Source of the DNA: UBA1563 sp041667115
GTDB taxonomy: Bacteria > Bacteroidota > Ignavibacteria > Ignavibacteriales > Ignavibacteriaceae
Assembly (NCBI GenBank): GCA_041667115.1
Contig: JBAYFO010000013.1
Location: 1-64,000 of the forward strand
Direction of reading: 5' to 3'
DNA length: 64,000 bases
In this document: positions 17,749 to 26,437 of the stretch, piece after piece
Numbering within the stretch: the first letter of the stretch is position 1
Layout of the letters: each line of letters starts with the position of its first letter
Notes under the pieces: model-generated
What the model was told of the DNA's origin: nothing
Databases searched by the model: none
Seen by the model: only the letters and a program-made list of their open reading frames with translations
Made by a program: the position numbers and the translations under genes

Positions 17749-18432
17749 ATGAAGATCCGAGAATATATTTATCTCACTTCTTTATTTACATCACTATTCT
17801 TCATAACAAGCTGCAAGGATAGTACGAATAATACTCAAGCCGGAGACAATGTTACGGTCTCATTAGCAATGGATCAAGGACTAAATAAAGTTGCAAGTGA
17901 TCCAATTGTTCTTGACACAGTAAAAATTTTGTTGAAGGACATTAAATTCCGACAGGCTACGGGAGATTCATCAAATGTAAAAGTCGGTCCTATGGTAGTT
18001 CATTTAAATTTGAACGGAACGCCAACAGAATTTGCCGCCGGTATTGTAATAGCGGGAAATTATGATAAGATCAAATTCCGGTTGCATAAACCAGAAGCTG
18101 GTGATATAATTTCTGATCCGGAATTTATCGCCGGTTCAAGCGGTGAGTTAAGATATTCCGTCATCGTTAAAGGAACATACAATGGCGTACCGTTTATTTA
18201 CAAGTCAACAAAAACGGCAACTCAAGAAGTAAATTTGAAAAACTATGTAAACTTAACTGCCGAAGTGAAGACAAATGTTACGCTTTCGGTTGATGTTAAT
18301 TCTTGGTTTTATAAAGATACCGTTGTTCTTGATCCCAATAACATCGACAACCAGAATGATATTGACAACAACATAAAAGATTCATTTAAAAAGGCATTCC
18401 GCGACGCGAATAAAGACGGTATCGCTGATTAA
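17749..18432 (+). CDS. DUF4382-like lipoprotein
   Basis: The protein has 227 residues. The signal YLTSLFTSLFFITSC ends in a lipobox cysteine near residue 22, followed by KDSTNNT. The mature part resembles DUF4382: VTVSLAMDQG, then DTVKILLKDIKF, VHLNLNGTPTEFAAGIVIAG and YDKIKFRLHKPE. It looks like a beta-sandwich of unknown function, common in Bacteroidota lipoproteins. The C-terminal tail is Asp/Asn-rich (DNQNDIDNNIKD) and ends RDANKDGIAD, calcium-binding in style. The family assignment rests on pattern similarity only. Confidence 0.7.
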   Translation: MKIREYIYLTSLFTSLFFITSCKDSTNNTQAGDNVTVSLAMDQGLNKVASDPIVLDTVKILLKDIKFRQATGDSSNVKVGPMVVHLNLNGTPTEFAAGIVIAGNYDKIKFRLHKPEAGDIISDPEFIAGSSGELRYSVIVKGTYNGVPFIYKSTKTATQEVNLKNYVNLTAEVKTNVTLSVDVNSWFYKDTVVLDPNNIDNQNDIDNNIKDSFKKAFRDANKDGIAD

Positions 18433-18583
18433 TTATTTAATGAGGCTTGACACGTCAAGTCTCAAATTTAAGAGTAATGGGATTTTGTTTTAACCCGAAG
18501 AGACCGGTTGAGACAATCTAAATTCAAAATAATTTATTTTATCTACCCATTACTTATCACTAAGTCTCTAAGGAGAAATCAAA

Positions 18584-19120
18584 ATGCGAAAAATATATTT
18601 AACAATTTTACTAACTGGAATTTTTCTTGCTCTCGGAGCGCCTCTTAAAGCGCAAGTTAGTTTGAGCCTGAATTTTAACATTGGCAGCCAACCTGTTTGG
18701 GGACCAGTGGGATATGACGAAGTGCAATATTACTATCTGCCTGATATAGACACTTACTACTATGTTCCCCAACATCGTTTTTACTTTTATAACGGAAGAA
18801 GCTGGATTTATAGCTCATCATTACCACCGCGTTATGCAAATTATAACTTATACAATGGTTACAAAGTAGTAGTGAATGAGCGTGAACCATGGCGGCATCA
18901 CAAAATCTACCATGAAAAATATGCATCATTTAAAGGTCGTCACGATCAGCAACCAATACGAGATAGCCGGGATTCAAAATATTTTGTAAATAAAAATCAC
19001 CCGGAACATAATAATTGGGTCAAGCAGCAAAAGCAAAATAATGGAAAAGATAGAGGGGAAAACCGCGGTAATAAAAGTGACAACAAGAAAAATGGCGGAC
19101 AAGGGAAACATAAAAAATAA
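18584..19120 (+). CDS. Secreted aromatic/basic protein, conserved in Bacteroidota
   Basis: The protein has 178 residues. The signal peptide ends near APLKAQ (residue 24). The mature N-terminal half has a repeated Tyr pattern: QPVWGPVGYDEVQYYYLPDI, DTYYYVPQHRFYFY, NGRSWIYSSSLPPRY. I recall this as a conserved but unnamed Bacteroidota family. The C-terminal half is His/Lys/Asn-rich and probably disordered (HHKIYHEKY, then KKNGGQGKHKK). AAGGAG precedes the start. It lies between the DUF4382-like lipoprotein and CsbD and ends at a terminator at 19119, so it may be transcribed separately from CsbD. Confidence 0.72.
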   Translation: MRKIYLTILLTGIFLALGAPLKAQVSLSLNFNIGSQPVWGPVGYDEVQYYYLPDIDTYYYVPQHRFYFYNGRSWIYSSSLPPRYANYNLYNGYKVVVNEREPWRHHKIYHEKYASFKGRHDQQPIRDSRDSKYFVNKNHPEHNNWVKQQKQNNGKDRGENRGNKSDNKKNGGQGKHKK

Positions 19121-19163
19121 ACTTTAAGCATAACGATTATTAAGATCACGCTTAAAGTTTTTA
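19119..19163 (+). terminator. Probable terminator
   Basis: AAACTTTAAGC (19119-19129) pairs perfectly with GCTTAAAGTTT (19150-19160), followed by TT. It overlaps the stop region of the gene at 18584. The loop is 20 bases long. Confidence 0.55.
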
Positions 19164-19196
19164 AAGAGATAACAAAATAACTTAAAGGAAGTACAA

Positions 19197-19382
19197 ATGG
19201 ATAAGCTTAATATTAAAGGTAACTGGAACGAACTTGCCGGCAAACTTAAACAAAAATTTGCCGAACTGACCGACGATGATTTACTCTTCAAAGAGGGGAA
19301 AGAAGAAGAACTGTTGGGAAGGCTTCAGCAGAAACTTGGGAAAACCAAAGAACAAATACACGATCTGATCGCGAAGTTGTAA
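19197..19382 (+). CDS. CsbD-family stress protein (first copy)
   Basis: A 61-residue CsbD-like protein, the normal family length. It shows the full signature: KGNWNELAGKLKQKFAELTD, then the acidic DDDLLFKEGKEEELLGRLQ and KLGKTKEQIHDLIAKL. The family is induced by general or osmotic stress in many bacteria; its molecular function is unknown. A second copy at 27359 is about 70% identical by eye. This copy has no island element directly upstream; AAGGAAG serves as the ribosome site. Confidence 0.93.
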   Translation: MDKLNIKGNWNELAGKLKQKFAELTDDDLLFKEGKEEELLGRLQQKLGKTKEQIHDLIAKL

Positions 19383-19398
19383 CAAATTAAATTTTCAA

Positions 19399-19435
19399 AG
19401 GTTAACGGTTCGTCTATCAAATTAATCGTTAACCT
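19399..19435. repeat. Hairpin related to the GATTAACG/CGTTAATC family
   Basis: AGGTTAACG (19399-19407) pairs with CGTTAACCT (19427-19435). It is followed by ATGTTCTTGTTT, reminiscent of the right arm of the dispersed element at 1415. It may act as a weak terminator for the CsbD gene. Confidence 0.45.
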
Positions 19436-19541
19436 ATGTTCTTGTTTAAAACTGTGTAAAAAGGTGTTGAGAGAACTTCCGCAAAAATGAACAAATTATA
19501 AAGTAGGTATACGTTTTCTACAAAAAACAAATTGTACTCCA

Positions 19542-19582
19542 CCAAAAGGATTAGTTCCTTTTTCATCCTCTCGCCCGATTGA
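19542..19582 (+). promoter_or_regulatory. Island element copy E (upstream of barrel/OmpA genes)
   Basis: TAGTTCC at 19552-19558, 17-bp spacer beginning TTTTTCATCC, CGATT at 19576-19580, then GA. It lies about 80 bp before the leader frame at 19660 and 120 bp before the gene at 19701. Confidence 0.8.
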
Positions 19583-19659
19583 TAGAATTGTCCACTTCAT
19601 ATAGCTTGAAGTGTGTTCATAAAAAGTTAAGTACTAAATAAATATAGGAGAATCTGAAA

Positions 19660-19704
19660 ATGAAAAATTTTATTTTACAATTATTAAGAGGAGTTATGTC
19701 ATGA
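19660..19704 (+). CDS. Possible 14-residue leader peptide coupled to the next gene
   Basis: The short frame ATG-AAA-AAT-TTT encodes MKNFILQLLRGVMS. It has its own AGGAG at 19647-19651, and its TGA stop (19702-19704) overlaps the ATG of the next gene as ATGA. An inner GAGGAG (19688-19693) serves the next gene. This is the layout of translational coupling or a leader peptide. It could also be the remnant of a signal peptide, as its first four residues match the start of the OmpA protein at 16525. Confidence 0.4.
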   Translation: MKNFILQLLRGVMS

Positions 19705-20198
19705 AAAAAAGTATTTTATTCGCGATGGTTTTAGGAATGATGATAATCTTCATAAAACCAATCGCAGCTCAAGATCGTGGATTTGGATTGGGGCTTGTTT
19801 TGGGTGAACCAACGGGGTTAAGTGCAAAACTCTGGACGTCAAAAGTAAATGCTTTTGATTTCGGTCTTGGTGTTGGCCTGGGCGGAGATCGTATTTCATA
19901 TAATGGCAACTACGATAACGGCGGACGCGTCCATTTTCACATGGATTATCTCTGGCACTCATTCAATGCGATAAGTTCTACCGAAAGATTTCCTCTCTAT
20001 TACGGAATCGGAGGTCGGTTCAATACCGGTGGAAATTATGACGCATCATTCGGCATTAGAGGTGTTTTTGGGATAGTATGGTTTCCCCGTGCGACTCCTA
20101 TTGATGTCTTTCTTGAGTTAGTGCCGGTTTTTCAACTAACCCCTTCTACCGGATTTGGAATTGATGCCGGACTGGGAATAAGATATTTCTTTCAATAA
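19701..20198 (+). CDS. Small outer-membrane beta-barrel protein
   Basis: The protein has 165 residues with a signal peptide ending near IAAQ (residue 24). The mature part is an alternating Gly/aromatic barrel of about eight short strands: GFGLGLVLGEPTGLSAKLW, AFDFGLGVGLGG, YYGIGGRF, GIRGVFGIVWFP, GFGIDAGLGIRYFFQ. It ends in Phe-Gln, close to the terminal aromatic residue typical of outer-membrane barrels. It resembles small BAPKO_0422-like or porin-family barrels; no precise function is visible. It follows the leader frame and precedes the OmpA/TSP3 gene by 49 bp, probably in one transcript from element E. Confidence 0.75.
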   Translation: MKKSILFAMVLGMMIIFIKPIAAQDRGFGLGLVLGEPTGLSAKLWTSKVNAFDFGLGVGLGGDRISYNGNYDNGGRVHFHMDYLWHSFNAISSTERFPLYYGIGGRFNTGGNYDASFGIRGVFGIVWFPRATPIDVFLELVPVFQLTPSTGFGIDAGLGIRYFFQ

Positions 20199-20247
20199 GA
20201 AAAAATAATTGTGCATAGTTTATTATTTATTAAAAAAGGATTCTAAA

Positions 20248-21765
20248 ATGAAACTACTTACATTCGTAACGTTACTGATTCTGGGGTTTACCCAGTTTAA
20301 TCTGGCGCAAAAATTAGATGAACAAAATATGGATATGCCAAGGGCAAATGCCATGTCTAATGTTTGGGCAATTACCGGTGACGCCGGTATTACAATAGGG
20401 TTTACTGATTATAAAGATATTAAAATGAATTATATTGCTAAAGGTGCGCTGGAATACTTTATGGCTTCAACAGGGGCAGGAAATGTTGGATTTAGACTTT
20501 TCGGCCAAGCGGGATATCTTTCCGGTACAGGAGCTCAATCAATTTGGGGAAATCCAACAAATACATTTTCTACATACATGCAAACTTTAGGCGGGCAAGC
20601 ACTTTACACAGTCGCTCTTGGTGACGCGATTTACCCCTGGGTGGCTGTCGGTGCTGGCAACCTTTGGTTTTCGCCAAAAGACGGCAATGGAAATAAATTA
20701 CCTGGTTACGGTGTCGGAAATTACAATACAAGTATGTTAGCCTATGTTGGCGATGCCGGCATACGTATGATGGTATCAAAAGGGGTAAGTATTAATCTTA
20801 CTGGTGGAGTAATTATAGGGACAAGGGATCTTTTGGATGGTGCAAAATCCGGGCCTAACAATGATATGTTGTATACGCTTACTGCCGGATTATCTTATTA
20901 CTTTGGAAGAGACCAAGATTCCGATCGTGATGGTGTTCCTGATAACGAGGACGCATGTCCCGGGACTCCCATAGGGGTCGCAGTTAATGAGTTCGGCTGT
21001 CCGATTGATACTGATAGTGACGGCGTTCCCGATTATCTCGATAAATGCCCTGGCACACCTTCCGGAGTTGCAGTAGGTGCAACGGGTTGTCCACTTGATA
21101 CCGATGGTGACGGAGTCCCTGATTATCTTGATAAATGCACAAACACACCTGCCGGCGCTAAAGTAGATGCAAACGGCTGTCCGCTTGATTCCGACGGTGA
21201 CGGTGTTCCTGATTATCTTGATAAATGTGCTAACACTCCTAGCGGAGCTAAAGTAGATGCGAGCGGTTGTCCGCTTGATTCCGATGGTGATGGAGTTGCA
21301 GACTATCTCGATAAATGTCCTAACACACCAAAAGGAACTCAGGTAAATGCTGAAGGATGCCCTATAAAGAAAGAGAAAGAAACTGTAGTTATTATGCAGC
21401 CGGGAGAAGTAGAAACTTTAGTTCTTAGCGGCGACACAAATTTTGAATTTAATAAATCCAAACTTCTACCTAATGCGTACACCGCTCTAGAAGGGATCGT
21501 AAAAACGATGAAAGAACATCCAAAATACAAATGGGAAATTGGCGGATATACTGATGGAATCGGTTCGGTTAGTTATAATAAAAAACTTTCAAAACAAAGA
21601 GCTCAGGCAATAGTAGACTACTTGGTAAGAAAAGGTGTTAAAAGGAATAATCTAACCATCGTTGGATATGGTAAAGATAATCCAATTGCCACTAATGAAA
21701 CGCTTGAAGGAAGATCTATGAATAGAAGAGTTGAGATAAAATTACTCTCAAAAGGTATAAAATAG
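20248..21765 (+). CDS. OmpA-family protein with thrombospondin type 3 repeats
   Basis: The protein has 505 residues from ATG 20248, chosen because AAAAAAGG precedes it and a clean signal peptide follows (MKLLTFVTLLILGFTQFNLA). Domains: an N-terminal beta-barrel (about 30-220), then five calcium-binding thrombospondin type 3 repeats (about 225-365), for example DTDGDGVPDYLDKCTNTP, and a C-terminal OmpA domain (about 385-505) with GGYTDGIGSVSYNKKLSKQR and NRRVEIKLL. It links the outer membrane to peptidoglycan, with a rigid Ca-binding spacer. It shares the transcript with the barrel at 19701 and ends at the terminator at 21789. Confidence 0.93.
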   Translation: MKLLTFVTLLILGFTQFNLAQKLDEQNMDMPRANAMSNVWAITGDAGITIGFTDYKDIKMNYIAKGALEYFMASTGAGNVGFRLFGQAGYLSGTGAQSIWGNPTNTFSTYMQTLGGQALYTVALGDAIYPWVAVGAGNLWFSPKDGNGNKLPGYGVGNYNTSMLAYVGDAGIRMMVSKGVSINLTGGVIIGTRDLLDGAKSGPNNDMLYTLTAGLSYYFGRDQDSDRDGVPDNEDACPGTPIGVAVNEFGCPIDTDSDGVPDYLDKCPGTPSGVAVGATGCPLDTDGDGVPDYLDKCTNTPAGAKVDANGCPLDSDGDGVPDYLDKCANTPSGAKVDASGCPLDSDGDGVADYLDKCPNTPKGTQVNAEGCPIKKEKETVVIMQPGEVETLVLSGDTNFEFNKSKLLPNAYTALEGIVKTMKEHPKYKWEIGGYTDGIGSVSYNKKLSKQRAQAIVDYLVRKGVKRNNLTIVGYGKDNPIATNETLEGRSMNRRVEIKLLSKGIK

Positions 21766-21788
21766 TTTTAGGGGAATAAAAATTAATG

Positions 21789-21823
21789 AGAGAAGCGGTT
21801 TAGTTAAAGCCGCTTCTCTTTGT
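21789..21823 (+). terminator. Rho-independent terminator
   Basis: AGAGAAGCGG (21789-21798) pairs with CCGCTTCTCT (21810-21819), followed by TTGTT. It ends the transcript from element E. Confidence 0.85.
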
Positions 21824-21876
21824 TATTAAAGATATTAAAACAAATAAATGTTCTAAATGAGTTTTGGAGAAACAAA

Positions 21877-22548
21877 GTGAAAAAAATAAAAGTTCTATTT
21901 ATAATTTCAACATTAGCCGTGTCAATTTTTATCTATGGCTGTGGTGCAAGCAATGCCGTTAAAGGTGGCGTTATAGGCGGAGCGAGCGGTGGTGTGGTCG
22001 GCGGAGTAATTGGTCATTATGCCGGGAACACTGCTCTCGGTGCGATATTAGGTGCGGCTGTTGGTGGAACCGCAGGAGTTTTAATTGGAAATCATATGGA
22101 TAAGCAAGCCGCGGAAATGAAAAATGATATTTCGGGAGCAACAGTAGAAAGAGTTGGTGAAGGGATAAAACTTACTTTTGATTCAGGAATTTTATTTGCC
22201 ACTAATTCCTCTACACTTGAATCTCAAGCTAAAACGAATATCCAAAAATTTGCTGCAATACTAAACAAATATCCGGATACCAATATCCTTGTTACCGGCT
22301 ATACGGATTCTGATGGCACAGAGGAGTACAACCAAACCTTATCCGAAAAACGAGCCAAATCAGTTGCGGATTATGCCCAAATGCAAGGAGTTTCTTCTTC
22401 GAGATTTTCGGTTGTCGGATTCGGTGAAACAAATCCTGTAGCGTCAAATGATTCAGTAGATGGAAAACGGATGAATAGAAGAGTTGAAATAGCTGTTTTT
22501 GCAAATGAAAAACTTAAAAATGCTGCAGAAAATGGTAAATTTAATTAA
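21877..22548 (+). CDS. OmpA-family lipoprotein with glycine-zipper domain (YiaD-like)
   Basis: The protein has 223 residues. I place the start at the GTG at 21877, because TTGGAG lies 7 bp upstream and the product then begins MKKIKVLFIISTLAVSIFI and ends its signal at a lipobox YGC. A glycine-zipper segment follows (GGVIGGASGGVVGGVIGHYA and GAILGAAVGGTAGVLIGNHM), then an OmpA domain (about 105-210) with LVTGYTDSDGTEEYNQ and NRRVEIAVF. It resembles E. coli YiaD: a lipoprotein that inserts in the membrane and binds peptidoglycan. It is the third OmpA-domain protein of the island. No island element precedes it. Confidence 0.9.
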   Translation: MKKIKVLFIISTLAVSIFIYGCGASNAVKGGVIGGASGGVVGGVIGHYAGNTALGAILGAAVGGTAGVLIGNHMDKQAAEMKNDISGATVERVGEGIKLTFDSGILFATNSSTLESQAKTNIQKFAAILNKYPDTNILVTGYTDSDGTEEYNQTLSEKRAKSVADYAQMQGVSSSRFSVVGFGETNPVASNDSVDGKRMNRRVEIAVFANEKLKNAAENGKFN

Positions 22549-22655
22549 ATTCAATATGACGAAAATTATAATTTTCTGGGAATGTTAAAGCCTGTTGAAT
22601 TTTAGCATCGCGGGATGAAGGACGCAAAAGGTTTAGCACCAGAAGCTAATTAAAA

Positions 22656-23276
22656 ATGATAAATATTGAGCTAATGCTTTTTCTTAAAGGAATAATTATC
22701 GGTTTTGCGATGGCCGTCCCGATTGGACCTATCGGAATAATGTGTATTCGTAAAACACTTACTGAAGGACGTATGCACGGTCTGATAATCGGTCTTGGAG
22801 CGGCAACCGCAGATTTGCTTTACGGCTCTGTTGCAGCCTTTGGACTTACGGTCATCTCGAATACACTTCTTACTCAACGGATTTGGATCCGGCTTATCGG
22901 AGGAGCGTTACTTCTCTTCCTTGGAGTACGAACCTTTCTGGCACATCCGCCCGATCCTAAATTTCAAATTCAAAACGCTGGACAGCTTAGATCATATTTT
23001 ACAACTGTTTTTCTCACCCTTACAAATCCATTAACTATTTTTGCTTTTATTGCTGTCTTTGCAGCGCTCGGTTTGGGGAATGGACTTAGTCTTTTTTCTT
23101 CATCTACTCTTGTTGCCGGAGTTTTTGCGGGTTCGTTTCTATGGTTTTTTTCGCTTAGTTCCGGTGCAACACTTTTTAGAAAAAAATTGGACGTTATTGG
23201 ACTAAGATGGGTTAACAAAATTGCAGGTATTTTAATTATTATCTCAGGTGTTGCTGCCATAGTGACTTTATTATAG
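22656..23276 (+). CDS. LysE/RhtB-family amino-acid exporter
   Basis: The protein has 206 residues with five or six transmembrane segments. It shows the LysE family N-terminus: GIIIGFAMAVPIGPIGIMCI, then the GLGAATADLLYGSVAAFG segment, and the TLTNPLTIFAFIAVFAALG helix. The family exports amino acids or other small molecules; the substrate cannot be read from sequence. It stands alone between the YiaD-like gene and island element F, with only a weak ribosome site. Confidence 0.9.
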   Translation: MINIELMLFLKGIIIGFAMAVPIGPIGIMCIRKTLTEGRMHGLIIGLGAATADLLYGSVAAFGLTVISNTLLTQRIWIRLIGGALLLFLGVRTFLAHPPDPKFQIQNAGQLRSYFTTVFLTLTNPLTIFAFIAVFAALGLGNGLSLFSSSTLVAGVFAGSFLWFFSLSSGATLFRKKLDVIGLRWVNKIAGILIIISGVAAIVTLL

Positions 23277-23371
23277 AACTGAAACCTTGTCTTCTCTTTA
23301 GTTTTTTGTTCGCACATTTCCCTTCCTTCTTTTCTTTTATCTGCATTTGTTAGTAAAATCTTCAGGCTCAC

Positions 23372-23412
23372 CCCAAAGATGTAGTTCCTTTTTCATCCCT
23401 TTGCCCGATTGA
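23372..23412 (+). promoter_or_regulatory. Island element copy F (upstream of lmo0937-type peptide and AI-2E permease)
   Basis: TAGTTCC at 23382-23388, 17-bp spacer beginning TTTTTCATCC, CGATT at 23406-23410, then GA. It lies 73 bp before the ATG at 23484. Its core differs from copy A by a single base (C versus A at 23404). Confidence 0.8.
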
Positions 23413-23483
23413 ATTACTTCATCACTCTTACTAGGTTAACATCGTATTTAAAACATTAAAAGTTAAACTGAAAGGATACTTAC

Positions 23484-23633
23484 ATGTTATTCACTATCGC
23501 GGTCGTTCTGATTGTTTTGTGGCTTCTTGGACTGGTCGCATTTCCGGTTATGGGAAGTTTTATTCACGTTCTTCTTGTGATTGCAGTTATTATGATTTTG
23601 GTAAGAGTTATCAATGGACGGCGTGCCCTTTAA
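23484..23633 (+). CDS. lmo0937-type small membrane protein
   Basis: The protein has 49 residues, below usual gene-finder cut-offs. It reads MLFTIAVVLIVLWLLGLVAF, then PVMGSFIHVLLVIAVIMILV and a basic end RVINGRRAL. The two transmembrane helices with a central Gly/Pro turn and terminal Arg cluster match the lmo0937 family (DUF5670), found in many bacteria near CsbD and other stress genes. AAGGA lies before the ATG, and the next gene starts 20 bp downstream, so they form an operon behind element F. Confidence 0.85.
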   Translation: MLFTIAVVLIVLWLLGLVAFPVMGSFIHVLLVIAVIMILVRVINGRRAL

Positions 23634-23653
23634 CCTACAATTGCAGGTGATAC

Positions 23654-24739
23654 ATGGATAAAAAAAATAGTTCGCTAAGCGGAAAAAACTATATCGTTAA
23701 TGCGGCGGGTCTCGTAATTATAATTGCAGGGATAAACGTTGCCCAATCGGTTGTTGTTTTGTTTCTTATTGCTTTTTTTCTTGCTCTACTCGGAGCCCCG
23801 CCGGTGCTCTGGTTAAAGGCAAAACGCATTCCCTCCGGATTTGCTGTAATGATTGTTATGGCTATTCTGATCAGTATTCTCCTTTTGATTGGTGCACAAA
23901 TTGGTACCTCAGTGAGCGGCTTTTCAAATGAATTACCTTTATTGCAAACGCGGATTCGAGAGCAAGTCTTAGACTTTAGCGTATTGTTGACAAGCAAAGG
24001 TATTGTAGGTACTGAAAAGTTTTTTCTAGAATATTTCAACCCGGAAGCAATTATGGGACTTACTGCCGGCTTGCTAACGGGATTGAGTTCTGTCCTTTCA
24101 GATCTTGTCCTGATCCTTCTCACCGTAACTTTTATCCTGCTTGAAGTCTCAAGCTTTCCCGTAAAACTCCGTGCTATTCTAGGCGATCCTAAACAAGTAT
24201 TCCCCCGGTTCACGGAATTCGTCGTTGATATGAAACGCTATATGGTAATCAAAACTATAATCAACCTGGTTGCCGGAATCTTAATTACGGTATGGATGTA
24301 CATACTTGGCGTACAATTCCCGGTCTTATGGGGATTTCTCGCATTTCTCCTTCATTATATACCCAACATCGGTGCGATTATCTCCGCCATTCCTGCGGCG
24401 CTTCTCGCATTTGTTCAATTCGGAATAGGCAGCGCCACACTTGTAATTGTCGGTAATATTCTCGTTGGATTCATAATCGGTAATGTGATTGAACCACGTT
24501 TGATGGGAAGAAAATTTGGACTCTCTACATTAGTAGTTTTTATCTCGCTAATTTTTTGGGGCAGCCTGCTCGGGTTTATCGGTGCGATTCTTTCCATACC
24601 TCTTACCATGACACTGAAGTTTGCATTTGAAAGTAATGAAAGTACAAGATGGATTGCTGTGTTGCTCGGATCAGAAAGATCTGATGAATTTATTGTTCCA
24701 ACAACAATGAAAAATAAAAGACAAAACATTGAAGTCTAG
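23654..24739 (+). CDS. AI-2E-family transporter
   Basis: The protein has 361 residues and seven or eight transmembrane segments. Family hallmarks are the N-terminal helix pair with FLIAFFLALLGAPPVLWL, a soluble central helix region, and the C-terminal LLHYIPNIGAIISAIPAALL and GNVIEPRLMGRKFGLSTLVV motifs. The family includes TqsA/YdiK-type proteins and sodium/proton antiporters; the substrate is not predictable here. It is the second gene behind element F. Confidence 0.92.
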   Translation: MDKKNSSLSGKNYIVNAAGLVIIIAGINVAQSVVVLFLIAFFLALLGAPPVLWLKAKRIPSGFAVMIVMAILISILLLIGAQIGTSVSGFSNELPLLQTRIREQVLDFSVLLTSKGIVGTEKFFLEYFNPEAIMGLTAGLLTGLSSVLSDLVLILLTVTFILLEVSSFPVKLRAILGDPKQVFPRFTEFVVDMKRYMVIKTIINLVAGILITVWMYILGVQFPVLWGFLAFLLHYIPNIGAIISAIPAALLAFVQFGIGSATLVIVGNILVGFIIGNVIEPRLMGRKFGLSTLVVFISLIFWGSLLGFIGAILSIPLTMTLKFAFESNESTRWIAVLLGSERSDEFIVPTTMKNKRQNIEV

Positions 24740-24920
24740 CGGTTACACCCTTTTGTAGAGTCATATCACTCTCCATTCACGGCACTTGTGATGTGTTATG
24801 AAGAAAATATTTTTCCAAGTAATGAATATAAATTGTTACTGGTTTTTTAGAAATAAAAATGTTTTTTTGTCACTCTTAACTTTCTTGAAAAAATACGACA
24901 CTATGCAAAAATTTTCTCAC

Positions 24921-24961
24921 CCGAAAGGATTAGTCCCTTTTTCATTCCATTGGGCTATTGA
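24921..24961 (+). promoter_or_regulatory. Island element copy G (upstream of DUF3494 gene 25028)
   Basis: TAGTCCC at 24931-24937, 17-bp spacer beginning TTTTTCATTCC, CTATT at 24955-24959, then GA. It lies 68 bp before the ATG. It is the only copy with T in place of C right after TTTTTCAT. Confidence 0.78.
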
Positions 24962-25027
24962 AATTCAACATCCATTCTCTATACATTTATTCCGGTTTTA
25001 ACAAACAAATATCTTAAGGAGATACTT

Positions 25028-26299
25028 ATGAAAACTAATACCTTTTTACCTTTTGTCTTGAATCGGTGCTCGCGCTTCATTGGCGTCCCGCTATTTGCAG
25101 GAATGCTGGCATCTTTGATGATGCCAGGCATTGCACTTTCACAAACCGTATATCCCAACCCGGCAGCAGTTGATCTTTTAACGGCTGGTAATTATAGAGC
25201 TCTATCTGGATCTACGCTAAATATTGCCGTTGGTTGCACAGTTACTGGAAATGTTGGAGGTGTTGCAGTAACGAATAACGGAACAGTAACCGGAACTACC
25301 GACATAAATAATAGTGCCGTAACAACAGCTATAAACGATCTAACGACAGTGAAGGGACTTCTCGCTGCACGAACGCCTGATGCCACACCGGCTGTAGAAC
25401 TCGGAGGAACAACCTTAGGACGAGGGATCTATTCTTCCGGAACTTTTGGGATAAATGGGACTCTTACATTAACTGGCGTAGCGAGTGACATCTTTATCTT
25501 CCAGACGACAACCACTCTCATCACGGGAACAGCTTGCATAGTTACCATGGGTGGTACGGCGTTGGCGTCTAATGTCTATTGGCAAGTCGGCAGTGCCGCA
25601 GAAATTGCTGGAGACTTTAAGGGAAACATTCTGGCTCAATCATACATTACGGTAACTAACGCTAGCGCAACAATAGACGGTAGATCATTAGCTTTAACCG
25701 CTGTTACATTAGGAGGCACTTCAGTGCTGCCTGTGGAACTAACATCTTTTACAGCAGCTTTAAATAACAATGCGGTAGAATTAAATTGGAACACAGCTAC
25801 GGAAGTAAATAATTACGGCTTTGAAGTGCAGAGAAGTGAAACGCAAAATTATAATTGGGCAAAGGTTGGTTTCGTAAATGGCGCTGGCAATAGCAACTCT
25901 CCAAAGAATTATTCTTTTGTTGATAAACCAGCTTCTTACGGCAGCTATGCTTACCGATTAAAACAACTTGATAACGACGGCAAGCATACGTACAGCGACG
26001 TTATAGAAGTTAATGCAGCGGGACAAATACCAAACGGCTTTTTGCTTAATCAAAATTATCCTAACCCGTTTAATCCTTCAACACAGATACAGTTTGGTGT
26101 AAGTAAAAATACTTATGCAACATTAACGGTATTCAACGTTCTTGGTGTAAAGGTTTCAACGTTGTTTAACGGCAACGCCATAGCGGGACAAATTTACAAC
26201 GTAACACTTAGCGGTGACAACCTGGCAAGCGGTATTTATTATTATAAGCTTCAGACAAATGAGAAAAATGAAGTTAGGAAAATGATTTTGTTGAGGTAG
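25028..26299 (+). CDS. Secreted DUF3494 protein with fibronectin-like linker and T9SS sorting domain
   Basis: The protein has 423 residues with a signal peptide ending near IALSQ. The DUF3494 domain (about 45-235) has VDLLTAGNYRALSGSTLNIA, GRGIYSSGTFGINGTLTLTG and SDIFIFQTTTTLITG. A linker domain follows with LPVELTSFTAALNNNAVELN and YRLKQLDNDGKHTYSDVIEV, a sequence typical before the sorting signal in Bacteroidota. The C-terminal sorting domain has NYPNPFNPSTQIQFGV, VFNVLGVKVSTLF and SGIYYYKLQTN. It should be exported by type IX secretion. It is the third DUF3494 protein of the island, controlled by element G. Confidence 0.92.
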   Translation: MKTNTFLPFVLNRCSRFIGVPLFAGMLASLMMPGIALSQTVYPNPAAVDLLTAGNYRALSGSTLNIAVGCTVTGNVGGVAVTNNGTVTGTTDINNSAVTTAINDLTTVKGLLAARTPDATPAVELGGTTLGRGIYSSGTFGINGTLTLTGVASDIFIFQTTTTLITGTACIVTMGGTALASNVYWQVGSAAEIAGDFKGNILAQSYITVTNASATIDGRSLALTAVTLGGTSVLPVELTSFTAALNNNAVELNWNTATEVNNYGFEVQRSETQNYNWAKVGFVNGAGNSNSPKNYSFVDKPASYGSYAYRLKQLDNDGKHTYSDVIEVNAAGQIPNGFLLNQNYPNPFNPSTQIQFGVSKNTYATLTVFNVLGVKVSTLFNGNAIAGQIYNVTLSGDNLASGIYYYKLQTNEKNEVRKMILLR

Positions 26300-26437
26300 T
26301 ACTAACTTGCCTTAGTGCGTCTCTGTCTTGATGTGCATTTGTAACGAGCTAACAGCGGCTCTTTAAATCATTAAAGTAGTGTCAAAACATAAAACTTGGC
26401 ATTACGGTTTTATAGTAAAAAATTTGACTATCACGCG

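Noticed and set aside
23689..24213. 174-codon minus-strand frame opposite the AI-2E permease
   Set aside because: Antisense shadow in a strongly supported membrane-protein gene.
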